From Magnolia sinica (taxonomy: Eukaryota > Streptophyta > Magnoliopsida > Magnoliales > Magnoliaceae): 64,000 bases of DNA. How positions within the stretch are numbered: the stretch's first letter is position 1; each line of letters opens with the position of its first letter. The stretch spans positions 372,001 to 436,000 of the forward strand of contig NC_080583.1 of the NCBI RefSeq assembly GCF_029962835.1, given 5' to 3'. Under the pieces are notes generated by a model. That model had not been told where the DNA came from. It did not search any database and saw only the letters and a program-made list of their open reading frames with translations. This document shows, in pieces, positions 55,330 through 64,000 of the stretch. Position numbers and translations under genes: made by a program.

Positions 55330-57690
55330 TTTATCCTTTTTTCTGTTATTTTCTTTTTCTGTTTTTTTTTTTTTGAAGTGTGCAGCCAACGTATTTCTTT
55401 TATTTTCTCTCTCTTTCTCGTTTTTAGTTCTCCCCTTTTTATCTTTCAAAAATAAATAACCAAATCATATTTTCTTCCTTTTCCTTTATGATGAGAAAGT
55501 GCCTTCTCAGTCTTTGATATGCCTCTCTTTAATGGATTATGTTGTGGTTTCATACCCAATAATTCATGGGCATTTATGCCGTACAGCCACAACTATCTCG
55601 TTCTTACCATTCTGCATTGCTTTTTTCCTACCAGTACGTGAGGATCACCTTGTGCCAAAAAAATCAGCTTGATCCACACGTCATGCGGGTTCATACATGG
55701 ATTTTGATTGCATGGCCACCTAATGGACAATCCTAACCGTGTGATCAAAGGCCAACCAATGGATGAACTGGATTAATTCATTATTTTATGGGATGATTAG
55801 ATTCATCAAATGAATTTAGACGTAGTATTATGGTGCCATGCATTTTATTCTAAGCCTCCCTCTACATATATTAATAAAATGTATAAATATGGTGTGTACC
55901 AAGACCTACCAAGAATCTCTGAGCATTTATCTCCCACCATTTATAAAACCCATTTCAAAATGAACTTTTTAATTTTCAAATTTTGAAATGCTGCTGGATT
56001 CCCATACCAACTTTAAACGGTGAGAGATAGCGAGCGCACGATTCTTGGTGAACCCGCGGTGCACCAAGGAGCCACTACTCCCAGTTAGTTTTCCATGCAA
56101 ATGATGACACATGACGAAGACTGGGAAAAAGAATAATAAATTTAAAAAAAAAAAAAAAACCCTCAAAATCCGACCGTTTACGAAAACAGGGTCCTGATTC
56201 GATGACGAGTCGAGATCCGAGTGGTCGGAACACGTGTCATAAATCCAGGCCATTCATCGGGTAAGGTACAATAAGAAATGCCGTGGACAGAAATAAAAAT
56301 AATGTCGGTCCATTGATCACGTGCACGGCGAAATTTCCCCAACGTCCAAATAAAGTATGCCCACATGCGTATTCAAGGTGGCTAATGCACACGCCACACG
56401 TGTACCATCCTGTTATCTTGGTAGGAGATCCGATCCATTCATCTGACGCGTATCACTGTTCATATTCTCTCACCCAAGAATCATCTCTGGCCAATCTTCA
56501 GGTGGGTCATGTGTACGGAACAAAATAATTTCGTAAAGTTTTCTTAACCTTAAAAAAAATTCTAATGTTGTGGCTCATTGTATTAACGGACCAGATTTAT
56601 TTTAGGGAGAGAATATCTACATAACGAAAGACACCTTATGGATGGCTTAGATATCGTACACGGGAGGAAATTTTGTACCTTTGAAAGCAACCTTGTAAAC
56701 GCGTGTGGGCATCGCGAAGCTAATATCCTTTTATCACACTTCCCAGGATATATCTGACGTCAGCACGCATTTAATCATGTCCGTCCAGAGATGAAAATGC
56801 CCTTTACCCAAAAATAATATTACTAAAATAACCCTTGTCGTCGTTGTAGTTTGATTTACCGATACAGTCGGGTGATAAACGCCGGCAGTCAAGAATCGGC
56901 TCAATTCAAAATGGAACAACTTATTTTAAAACAACCCCTAGTTGTCGTAGTCAGATAATGAATTACACTTTTATCTTTTGTATAAAATAATTTTCCAATA
57001 AAAATAAAAACACCACAAAGAAATTAATTTTTATCGGTGATCATAAAAAATAATTGTAAAACGAGTCTAGATTGCTATTTGATTATCCTTACGCATTACA
57101 CTAAAAAATATAAATAGTAGATGAAAGTAAAAAATTATATCACCGAATGTAATTGATTGGTAAAAAAGTAAAAGATTACATTAAAAATGTAAATGACATA
57201 TAACTAAAAAGATAATTAAAAGATAAATTTAATTTGATTTGACTAGTATAGATGATTTGCATTATAAATTTCTTTATTATTTATAGCCTTGACACGGTCA
57301 TTTGTATGTTTTTTATATTTTGATGGTTAATATAACTATTTCAGCACTACTTAACTTTGCTTTTAAATCTATCTTTTGTCCGGTAACCACTTCAGTATGA
57401 TTAATCTCTATTTGATCGCTTAATAGATAATGTAGCATTGCTTATTATCACAAAATTATTTTTGTATATTCCGAAGATCTTTAAATACATCACACAATTC
57501 CCTTTCAATTACGCATAATTCATTATCATTGGCTCTCGCAAGAATTGCCGATGAAGAGTCTTCTATGTGATACACATGTGATAAGGAATTGATGGAATGC
57601 AGTCCATGGGTCCATCGTTGATCATCTAAACCATTAACCAAGTGGGCTTGGACATGGATTATCTGTGAAAGCCTTTGAAAGGAATTTCCC
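55330..57690. other. Intergenic, no gene seen
   Basis: No exon or element could be supported. Short open frames at 55969-56253 and 56283-56528 have no domain. Confidence 0.4.
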
Positions 57691-57860
57691 ACCGATGTTG
57701 TGAGAAATCCAACCATCTATTAGTTTTGCTAGATCAAGATAGGATGCACGCCCAAAAATAAAGGTTCAATCCAAATCTCAAGTGGGCTACACGATAAGAA
57801 AAGGTGAGTAAAGAAATACTTCCATTGAAAGGTCCCTGAGCCTATCACGATATTCCATTT
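57690..57860. mobile_element. Truncated Mutator-type MITE core
   Basis: Left half only, with CAAGTGGGCTACACGATAAG and GAAAGGTCCCTGAGCCTA. Confidence 0.5.
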
Positions 57861-57929
57861 CTAACTATAATCGGACTCCGGTTCTTACTCAGACGAACTT
57901 GGGCAAAATCCAAAACTAATGTGGCCTTG

Positions 57930-58072
57930 TATTTTATTTTAATTTTAAACACGCACACACACCCCTCACACACTCACGCCTAAGTGGGATTTCACGGCCC
58001 ATGGATTCTCGAACCCTTGACCGGGTGTTGAAACTCCGGGGAGTCTACCACTAGAGGAGGAGTAAGGATCCA
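57930..58072 (-). mobile_element. SINE-like copy with TG-rich tail
   Basis: On the minus strand: A-box-like CTAGTGGTAGACTCC, B-box AGGGTTCGAGAATCC, then GAAATCCCACTTAGGCGTGA and a (TG)n body, as in tRNA-derived plant SINEs. Confidence 0.5.
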
Positions 58073-58369
58073 AGCCTTGCATATGTTTTCAACCGCCATA
58101 CTTGTGAATGTTTCAAAGGTATACATTCTATTTTTATTGTTTCTTGTCGTACAACCAACCGCAAAAGGACTTAGTAGGCAATCCACGTCCGGTGGGCTTA
58201 AGTGTCCATAGCCCACATTGTCATACAAAGACAATTGAGAGAAAAAAGATTTAAATCATTCACCATTATTTTGAACGGCTAGGATCTTCTGATCCAAAGT
58301 GCTAAGACCTTTACTTACACGTCATAAGTTTACAGCGACATGAAAGGTGCCACGTGCTACAATTTTGGT

Positions 58370-58866
58370 GGGAGTGGATTAGGTGTTACCCAGGTAACTT
58401 GTCAGTCGGTGCTTCCCTGGCTGTGGGGCCCACCTTGATGTATGTGTTGTATATCGATGCCATGCACCGGTTTTTTTTTTTTCAGCTCATTTCAGGGAAT
58501 GGTACTAAATCTCAAGTGGACCATAAGATTGAATACCCAACATTAAAAATTTATTGGGGATCATAGAAGTTTTGGATCAATCTGATATCTGCGTTCTCCC
58601 TTCATCGTGTGACATTATCAACGGATTAGAAGGCAAATCAAGATTACGGTGGGCCCTAGAAAGTTTTAATGGTGAGTGTTTAATTACCACGGCTTTCTCT
58701 AGTGTGGTCCTCTTTAGATTTGGAGTTTCTTCATTTTTAGAACCATATTGTAAAACGAGCTCTAAAAACTGATGGACGGCGTGGATATACAAAAAACACA
58801 TCAATGTGGGCCCCACGTCCAGGGAAACACCACTAAAGTGTTACCGGTGTCCTAATCCAGTAATCC
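58370..58866. mobile_element. Mutator-type MITE copy, TIR family GGATTAGGTGTTACC
   Basis: Ends GGGAGTGGATTAGGTGTTAC and, inverted, ACTGGATTAGGACACCGG; inner shared part GTGGGGCCCACCTTGATGTA and its complement. The same terminal family is at 60518-61022. Confidence 0.75.
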
Positions 58867-58937
58867 TTTTCTTTTTTACCTTTAGCCATGCGAAGGCGGT
58901 TCTGCCACGAAACAGAGCAAGGCGGCTTTCAATACAA

Positions 58938-59230
58938 TACTACGGTACGGTGGCCCGTAGTATGGTGCGATCTCTTATTTCCGCAACTGGATTGTATCCT
59001 TGGATTAATCCGAACCGTTCATGTTCTCAAAATCACCATGCAGAATCTATGATATTATAATTATCCTTCAGTGATGATCCTGACCTTTAAATATGATCCA
59101 TTAAAGATTCATCTTCATGCGCATTCACCCGTTCAAATAATGTTTCAGGCATCATAGAATAGAAAACATGAACGGTTCGGATTATCACTTAAAATGCAAT
59201 CCGGTGCGAACGAGCCACCGTACCCTAGTA
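58938..59230. mobile_element. MITE with ~100-bp inverted ends (TACTACGGTACGGTGGC)
   Basis: Left TACTACGGTACGGTGGCCCG, right inverted TACTAGGGTACGGTGGCTCG; pairing continues through AATCCGAACCGTTCATGTT. Flanking AATACAATA and AAAACAATA (8 of 9) suggest a 9-bp duplication, but the exact end is uncertain by two bases. It does not share the GGGCCCACC core. Confidence 0.7.
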
Positions 59231-59358
59231 AAAACAATAGCAGAGGAACATCAACGAATCATACATTGATAGCTGAAGACCGTGGATCTGTGATCTAGAC
59301 TGTTTGTACGACCGGCCCCACCTTGAACGGGAGAATCCACCGCAGATAATCTGAGAAC

Positions 59359-60437
59359 GGATTTGGTGAGGCCGGGGAAACACCGGGCTTTGGCGAGGCC
59401 ATCACCGTGGGCCCACCTTGATGTATGTGTAGTATATCCACGCCGTACATCCGTTTTTAAATATCATCTTAGGGCTTGAGCCATAAAATGAAGCAAATCT
59501 AAATCTCAAGTGGACCACACCACAAGAAACACTGGTGATTGAAAGCCCGCCTTAAAAGCTTCCTCCGGACTACATAGATGTTTATTTGCTATCCAACCTA
59601 ATGTTTAGAAAACAGAAATATCACTTTCATCCAAAGTTTATGTGACCCAAGTAAGCTTTTCAACAGTATGCGTTCAATCCCCACTGTTTCCTAACGTATG
59701 GTCCATTTTAGGTTTGGATATGCTTCAATTTTAGGATCTTGTCACAAAATGAAGTGACAGTGAGGTGGAAAAACGGATGGACGGTGGATGCACAACGTAT
59801 ATTTCAAGGTGGGCCTCATGGTCATGGCCTCACCAAGTCTGGAACGGATTGGCTACTCCCCTACCACCCGCCAATGGCTGTGATCAGTGCTTTGTGGGCC
59901 CCACATAATGTATGTGTTTCATCCATGCCGTCCATATATTTTTATAGATCGTTTTATGTTATTATACAAAAAATGAGGTGTATATTTTTGTAGGCCATTT
60001 TATGGTATGATAAAACAAATGAGGTATATAAAAATCTCAAGTAGACTATATTACAGGTAATAGTGTTGAATGAACATAGACCGTTAAGAACTTTTCCGGG
60101 CCATAAACGTTTTGGATCAAGCTTATATTTGTTTTTTCCCTTTATTTGGGTCTGTATGACCTAATCAACATATTGGATGTCAAATAAATAGTACAGTGGG
60201 ACTTAGGAGGATTTTAATGGTGGATATCCAATGGCTATTGTTTTCCTATGGTGTGGTCCACCTGAGATTTATATCCCTCTAACTTCTTAAACAATATCTA
60301 AAATGATCTTTAAAAATGGATAAACGGAATGTATGAGTGGGCCCACAGAGCACCGACCATCAGCCACCGTGCTCGTGGCAGGGGAGTAGCCAATCCGTTT
60401 CCCACGACGTCGGTGTTTCCCGGCCTCACCGAATCTG
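59359..60437. mobile_element. Mutator-type MITE copy split by a second copy
   Basis: Outer ends GGATTTGGTGAGGCCGGGGA and, inverted, CCAGATTCGGTGAGGCCGGG. Second inverted pieces GGCGAGGCCATCACCGTGG and CTCATGGTCATGGCCTCACC enclose the usual core (59400-59830). A second family member sits at 59840-60402 inside the right terminal repeat. Confidence 0.72.
59840..60402. mobile_element. Mutator-type MITE, TIR family GGAAACGGATTGGCTACTCC, nested
   Basis: Ends TGGAACGGATTGGCTACTCC and, inverted, GGAAACGGATTGGCTACTCC. Flanks CACCAAGTC (59831-59839) and CACGACGTC (60403-60411) agree in 7 of 9. An internal 45-bp stretch (ATTTTTATAGATCGTTTTAT / ATTTTTGTAGGCCATTTTAT) is duplicated. 563 bp. Confidence 0.8.
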
Positions 60438-60517
60438 GAATAACCAACAATGGAAGCTCGGACCTCCCAATGGTCTTGATCACCGACCGATGGTCCCACA
60501 TTGACAGGGAAAGGAAC

Positions 60518-61022
60518 GGGACCGGATCAGATGTTACCAGCGCAACACGTTAGTTAGGATATACCTTGATGCATGTGTTGTATATCCATGCCGTACACCA
60601 GTTTTTCCAGCTCATTTTAAGACCTGGTCCGAAAACTGAAGCAGATCCAAATGTCAAGTGGACCACACAGTAGAGGTTGAATTACCACCATCAATGGGAT
60701 CTTGGGGTCACAAAGGTTTTGGATCAAGATGATATGTGTTTTTACTTCATTTAGGTATGTGTGATCTTATTAAGAGATTGGATGGAAAATAAATATTACG
60801 GTGGGCCCTGTGAATTTTTTAACGGTGGACGTTCAATGACCACTATTTCCTGTGGTGTGGTCCATTTGATATTTAGATCTACTTTTCTTTATAGGACCAT
60901 ATGCTAAAATGAGCTGGAAATTTTGATGGACGGCATAGATATACAACACATAAATCAGGGTGGGCCCCACGGTCAGGGAAACACCCACTAACGTCTTACC
61001 GGTAACACCTAATCCGCTCCCC
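60518..61022. mobile_element. Mutator-type MITE, TIR family GGATTAGGTGTTACC, 9-bp TSD
   Basis: Ends GGGACCGGATCAGATGTTAC and, inverted, GGGGAGCGGATTAGGTGTTA. Flanks GAAAGGAAC (60509-60517) and TAAAGGAAC (61023-61031) agree in 8 of 9. 505 bp; lies about 700 bp upstream of the GH17 start codon. Confidence 0.85.
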
Positions 61023-61207
61023 TAAAGGAACCAAAATATTTCGTGGCCTATCCTCGTCGGGTGTCAACGGTCTGGATCACCTAGCCGTCAGGCCCTACTT
61101 ATCCATCCCCAAGTCTCGAGGATACATTTGATATCATATCCTCCGGCCGAGGAAAGCAGGAATTTAGTTCCCGAAAAGAACTTTGATCCTCTGGCAGAGT
61201 GTCATGC

Positions 61208-61504
61208 TTGATACGCAGGCACTAAGAAATTATACACGTCGCATGGAATTAGATCAATCTCCACGGTCGAAATTATGAATTCCAATTAACTTGGATTTCA
61301 AATTAAAAAAATTACTGGTGGATATTTAGTAGACCAAATCATGAAATTATCCAATGATCACTATTCACAGATCAAGTTTTTAGAAAAATTAAGCTGATTT
61401 TATTTTGTGGTTATAAACTAATTACCGTAGATCCCACAATTTGGTCGGTTTATCTTGAGTAAATATTTGACACGTGCTTCAAGTATTCAGTGCATGCGTA
61501 TGAA
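61208..61504. mobile_element. G-box-bearing MITE (297 bp) upstream of the GH17 gene
   Basis: Left end TTGATACGCAGGCACTAAGA, right end inward TTCATACGCATGCACTGAAT, both followed by ACACGT-type sequence (CACGTC at 61239, CACGTG at 61471-61476). It is the same family as 4484-4817. The right end lies 211 bp from the GH17 ATG. Confidence 0.58.
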
Positions 61505-61715
61505 CAATCACAGTCCACCAGAGTATCATACAACTCTGCTTTAATTCCCACCCCTCCACGAAGAAGAACTGGAATCTTCAATTATTATTTTAACCCCACG
61601 GAAAACGGTCATATTGCATTTTAACCCCTTGCCTTTTCGTTGTCTATTTCTGCTGTCTTTCCACCGCAGAAATTCGTCCAAAAAGCAAAGGGAGAAAAGA
61701 AGCTCTTCTTCCGCC

Positions 61716-61788
61716 ATGGCCAAGCTTCTTCCAGCGTCTTCCTTCTTCTTCTCTCTTTCCCTTCTTCTACTAGCCTTCCGCTCTGCAA
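61716..61788 (+). CDS. GH17 endo-1,3-beta-glucanase, exon 1 (signal peptide)
   Basis: The ATG lies in GCCATGGCC, a strong plant start context. Twenty-four codons encode a signal peptide (MAKLLPASS, then FFFSLSLLLLAF, cleavage expected after RSA) and one further base remains before the donor GTAAGT at 61789. The phase-1 break just after the signal peptide is the usual place of intron 1 in plant GH17 genes. The leader upstream is CT-rich. Confidence 0.88.
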
Positions 61789-62612
61789 GTAAGTTCAATT
61801 TCCTCATCTCAAGAACAGAGATCCTCTTTTTTCTTTCACAAATCTCTCTCAGACACTCCATTTATCTCAATCTCGATCGATTTCATCAAAAGAAAGAGCT
61901 TCGAGCTTTCTTATGATCTTTCTTTATCGAAATTTCAGTTGAAAAACTCAGAAATTTCACTTCGAATTTTGTCGAGTTTCTTGAAATCTCGATCGGTGTA
62001 AAAGAAGGAAATGGAATCAGAAATTCGAATTCTCGATGCGTTCTTCTAACCGGATCCGGTTGGATTTTTATTAGAAATCAGTTTCATTTGCTACTTCCAT
62101 TATCCAAGATTCGAGAATTTCAAAGAGCTCGTCGAGTCAGTCACTGCCTTGTTGACCCGCTTGAGTCGACCCGGCACTCGGAAACTGCGATTGAGCTTTT
62201 TCAAAGCCTCTTCGAGAGAGAGAGAGAGAGTCTAGACTCTGGATCGTGCATCCTGTGCAGATCTTAAATCGAATGGTTATGAAACGTTCTGATGGGAGAG
62301 AATTGGTGCTATGGAGAATTCAGCTGCGACCACAATTGAGTGGGACCCAATAGATTAACGGCTCAGATCATTCGCCTGCTGAAGACGGCCACGTTTTCTT
62401 TTAAATATCATTGTCATAGATCATTCCCTTTAAACAAACCAATTTTTTTTAAAAAAAAACTAAATATGAAATGATTTATTAATTTTTAATTTTTTATTTT
62501 ATAATTTCAAATCGATTCGTAACCGGACCGAATCGAGTCGCCGAGTCAGGCGAGTGACTGAGTCGACTCATTGACCGCTAAAAAGACTCTCTTCATTTGC
62601 ATTTCAACGCAG
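61789..62612 (+). other. GH17 intron 1 (824 bp)
   Basis: GT-AG intron with a (GA)n tract at about 62214-62231 and GAGTCGAC-rich sequence before the acceptor. No element inside. Confidence 0.85.
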
Positions 62613-63277
62613 ACTCGCAGTCCTTCATCGGCGTAAACTACGGGCAGGTTGCCAACAACCTACCCCCACCGGAGATGACGGCAAAGCTCCTCCAGTCAAC
62701 CTCCATCGGAAAAGTCAGGCTCTACGGCGCCGATCCGGCGATGATCAAGGCCCTCGCAAACACCGGCATCGCGATCGTCATCGGCACATCCAACGGCGAG
62801 ATCCCAGCCCTAGCTTCCGATCCAACGGTCGCCAATCAGTGGATCGCATCCAACGTCCTACCCTTCTACCCTTCCAGCAAAATCGCCGTCATCACCGTCG
62901 GCAACGAAGTGCTGACGTCAGGCGACCAGGGCCTCATCTCCCAGATCTTCCCAGCCATGCAGAATCTCCAGAACGCCCTCAATGCCGTGTCACTGGGTGG
63001 AAAGATCAAGATCTCCACCGTCCATTCCATGGCCGTCCTCAAGCAGTCCGATCCGCCGTCCACCGGCAGCTTCGATCCCGGTTTTGCAGACGCGATGAAG
63101 CAGATGCTGGGGTTCTTGCATGATACCGGTTCGCCCTTCGCTATAAACCCGTACCCGTATTTCGCGTATCGGAGCGACCCGAGACCCGAAACCTTGGCTT
63201 TCTGCCTTTTCCAACAGAACGCAGGCAGGTTCGACGCTGGGTCCAAGATCACATACATGAACATGTTCGATGCTCAG
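62613..63277 (+). CDS. GH17 endo-1,3-beta-glucanase, exon 2 (catalytic domain, partial)
   Basis: Secreted family 17 glycoside hydrolases cleave beta-1,3-glucan (callose) in walls and plasmodesmata. The exon begins after TTTCAACGCAG, joins exon 1 in phase 1 (residues NSQSFIGVNYGQ) and ends FDAQ before the donor GTAATTCG at 63278, phase 0. Family motifs are present: IGVNYGQVANNLPPP at the mature N-terminus, KVRLYGADP, GTSNGEIP, and VITVGNEVL with the acid/base Glu near residue 123. INPYPYFAYRSDPRPETLAF follows. The nucleophile Glu and any CBM43/X8 and GPI signal would be in exon 3, beyond the window. The visible 246 codons have no defect. It resembles the plasma-membrane/apoplastic clade (Arabidopsis glucan endo-1,3-beta-glucosidase 7-like, from memory). 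GC content is clearly higher than surroundings. Confidence 0.95.
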
Positions 63278-64000
63278 GTAATTCGAGATAATTAGAATGG
63301 GCTGGGCTTGTAATGGGCTTGGCCCATATGTTAGAAAACATCTAAGACATTGATTAGTGGGCCCCAGCTTTAAGTTTTATGGACCATTCATCTCTACTAG
63401 GACTTATCATCAATGTGGCTTGCTGCAAAATCCTCCTCCATTGGTAGATTTTACCAGATTATTAGTGGGCTTGGAATTCTCAGTTTTGCCGACGGTCCAT
63501 GGATTGTGTCGATGAATTTTTCCAAGAGGGAGGATTTTTGGTAATGATCTCATTCATCATCGATTACATATGGATGAAATAATCCAACAGGGGGGATTTT
63601 TGGTAATTGCCCATTCGTGATTGAGTGCACCAGATGAACAAACGGTGTGGCTTCTTGAAAGATGGCTCGACATTTATGGCTGCCGGCCATGAAACGACAG
63701 TGTTCTAACGGTATGGATTCATGCAAGATGGACCAACCTTCATGTCTTCTGGCCATGAAACAACGATGATTTTCCTTTATGAACTTCATTTTGTTAAAAT
63801 GGCAGCATTCATTCAAGTTGTAGTTTTCATCTAGTGATCCACAGTGCTAATTTTCTGGGCTACAAGATATCCTCTGTTGAGTTGAATTGTTTCGGACTGT
63901 GGTGGGCTGTGTTTTACTTGCAACCATCAATTTAGTGGGCAACAGTTTGGATGGATAGGATTATTGGATGAACAGTGCATCAGCACAGTCAATTCAGCCC
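63278..64000 (+). other. GH17 intron 2, 5' part
   Basis: The intron begins GTAATTCG and no exon starting with the expected VDAV-type sequence appears before the window ends. Two imperfect direct repeats are visible: GAGGATTTTTGGTAATG (63531) / GGGGATTTTTGGTAATT (63591), and GGCCATGAAACGACAGTGTT (63685) / GGCCATGAAACAACGATGAT (63751). Confidence 0.7.

Noticed and set aside
57456-57716. 86-codon minus-strand frame ending DVFKDLRNIQK
   Set aside because: Composition is mildly protein-like, but it overlaps repeat-like DNA next to a MITE core fragment, has no recognised domain, and no splice partners were found.
58354-61022. Open frames of 60-90 codons across the Mutator-type MITEs
   Set aside because: They recur wherever the palindromic core occurs and on both strands, so they are sequence by-products and not a transposase.
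62866-63264. 132-codon minus-strand frame opposite GH17 exon 2
   Set aside because: It is the antisense shadow of the GC-rich glucanase exon.
1-64000. CRISPR array or bacterial-type system
   Set aside because: The direct repeats present are MITE parts, minisatellites or tandem duplications; there are no regularly spaced short repeats with unique spacers and the DNA is plant nuclear.

Overview
This window is plant nuclear DNA, from a TE-rich angiosperm. It holds split genes with GT-AG introns, CT-rich leaders, a Ty1/copia retrotransposon primed by initiator tRNA-Met, hAT, Harbinger and Mutator-type MITEs, SINEs, and a GH17 glucanase gene. The very abundant ~500 bp palindromic repeats with a core of the type GGGCCCACC...GTGGACCACACC remind me of magnoliid tree genomes (Magnolia, Liriodendron, Lauraceae). 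That taxonomic guess is from memory and not demonstrated.

Layout. 1-4430 (minus): 5' end of a SEC14-like/CRAL-TRIO lipid-transfer gene (first two coding exons at 2913-2851 and 2065-1889; TATA box at 4458-4464), running off the left edge. 7008-14818 (minus): a complete but decayed Ty1/copia element with both LTRs, PBS, PPT and a 4/5 target duplication. 14.8-29.5 kb: mostly intergenic repeats (hAT MITEs, SSRs, a tRNA-like sequence, tandem repeats), plus two unassigned exon-like stretches on the minus strand. 29562-38591 (minus): a small two-exon gene for a conserved two-TM membrane protein of 105 residues. Its single ~8.7 kb intron is filled by a LINE fragment, a broken copia fragment, a hAT-like element with a SINE inside it, a Tourist-like MITE and a Mutator-type MITE. 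38.8-61.0 kb: a dense field of palindromic Mutator-type MITEs, some nested in one another or inside a 2.1 kb hAT element, with an AT-rich LTR-retrotransposon-like block at 41.9-45.6 kb. 61716-63277 (plus): the first two exons of a GH17 endo-1,3-beta-glucanase, running off the right edge.

The host genes do not form a pathway. The strongest themes are: (1) one MITE core carried by several unrelated terminal inverted repeats, with 9-bp target duplications, including insertions of one copy into another; (2) the same G-box-bearing MITE family placed just upstream of both the SEC14-like gene and the GH17 gene; (3) a short gene whose two coding exons are far apart and could only be recovered by matching splice phases. 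No bacterial-type system, CRISPR array or rRNA gene is present.
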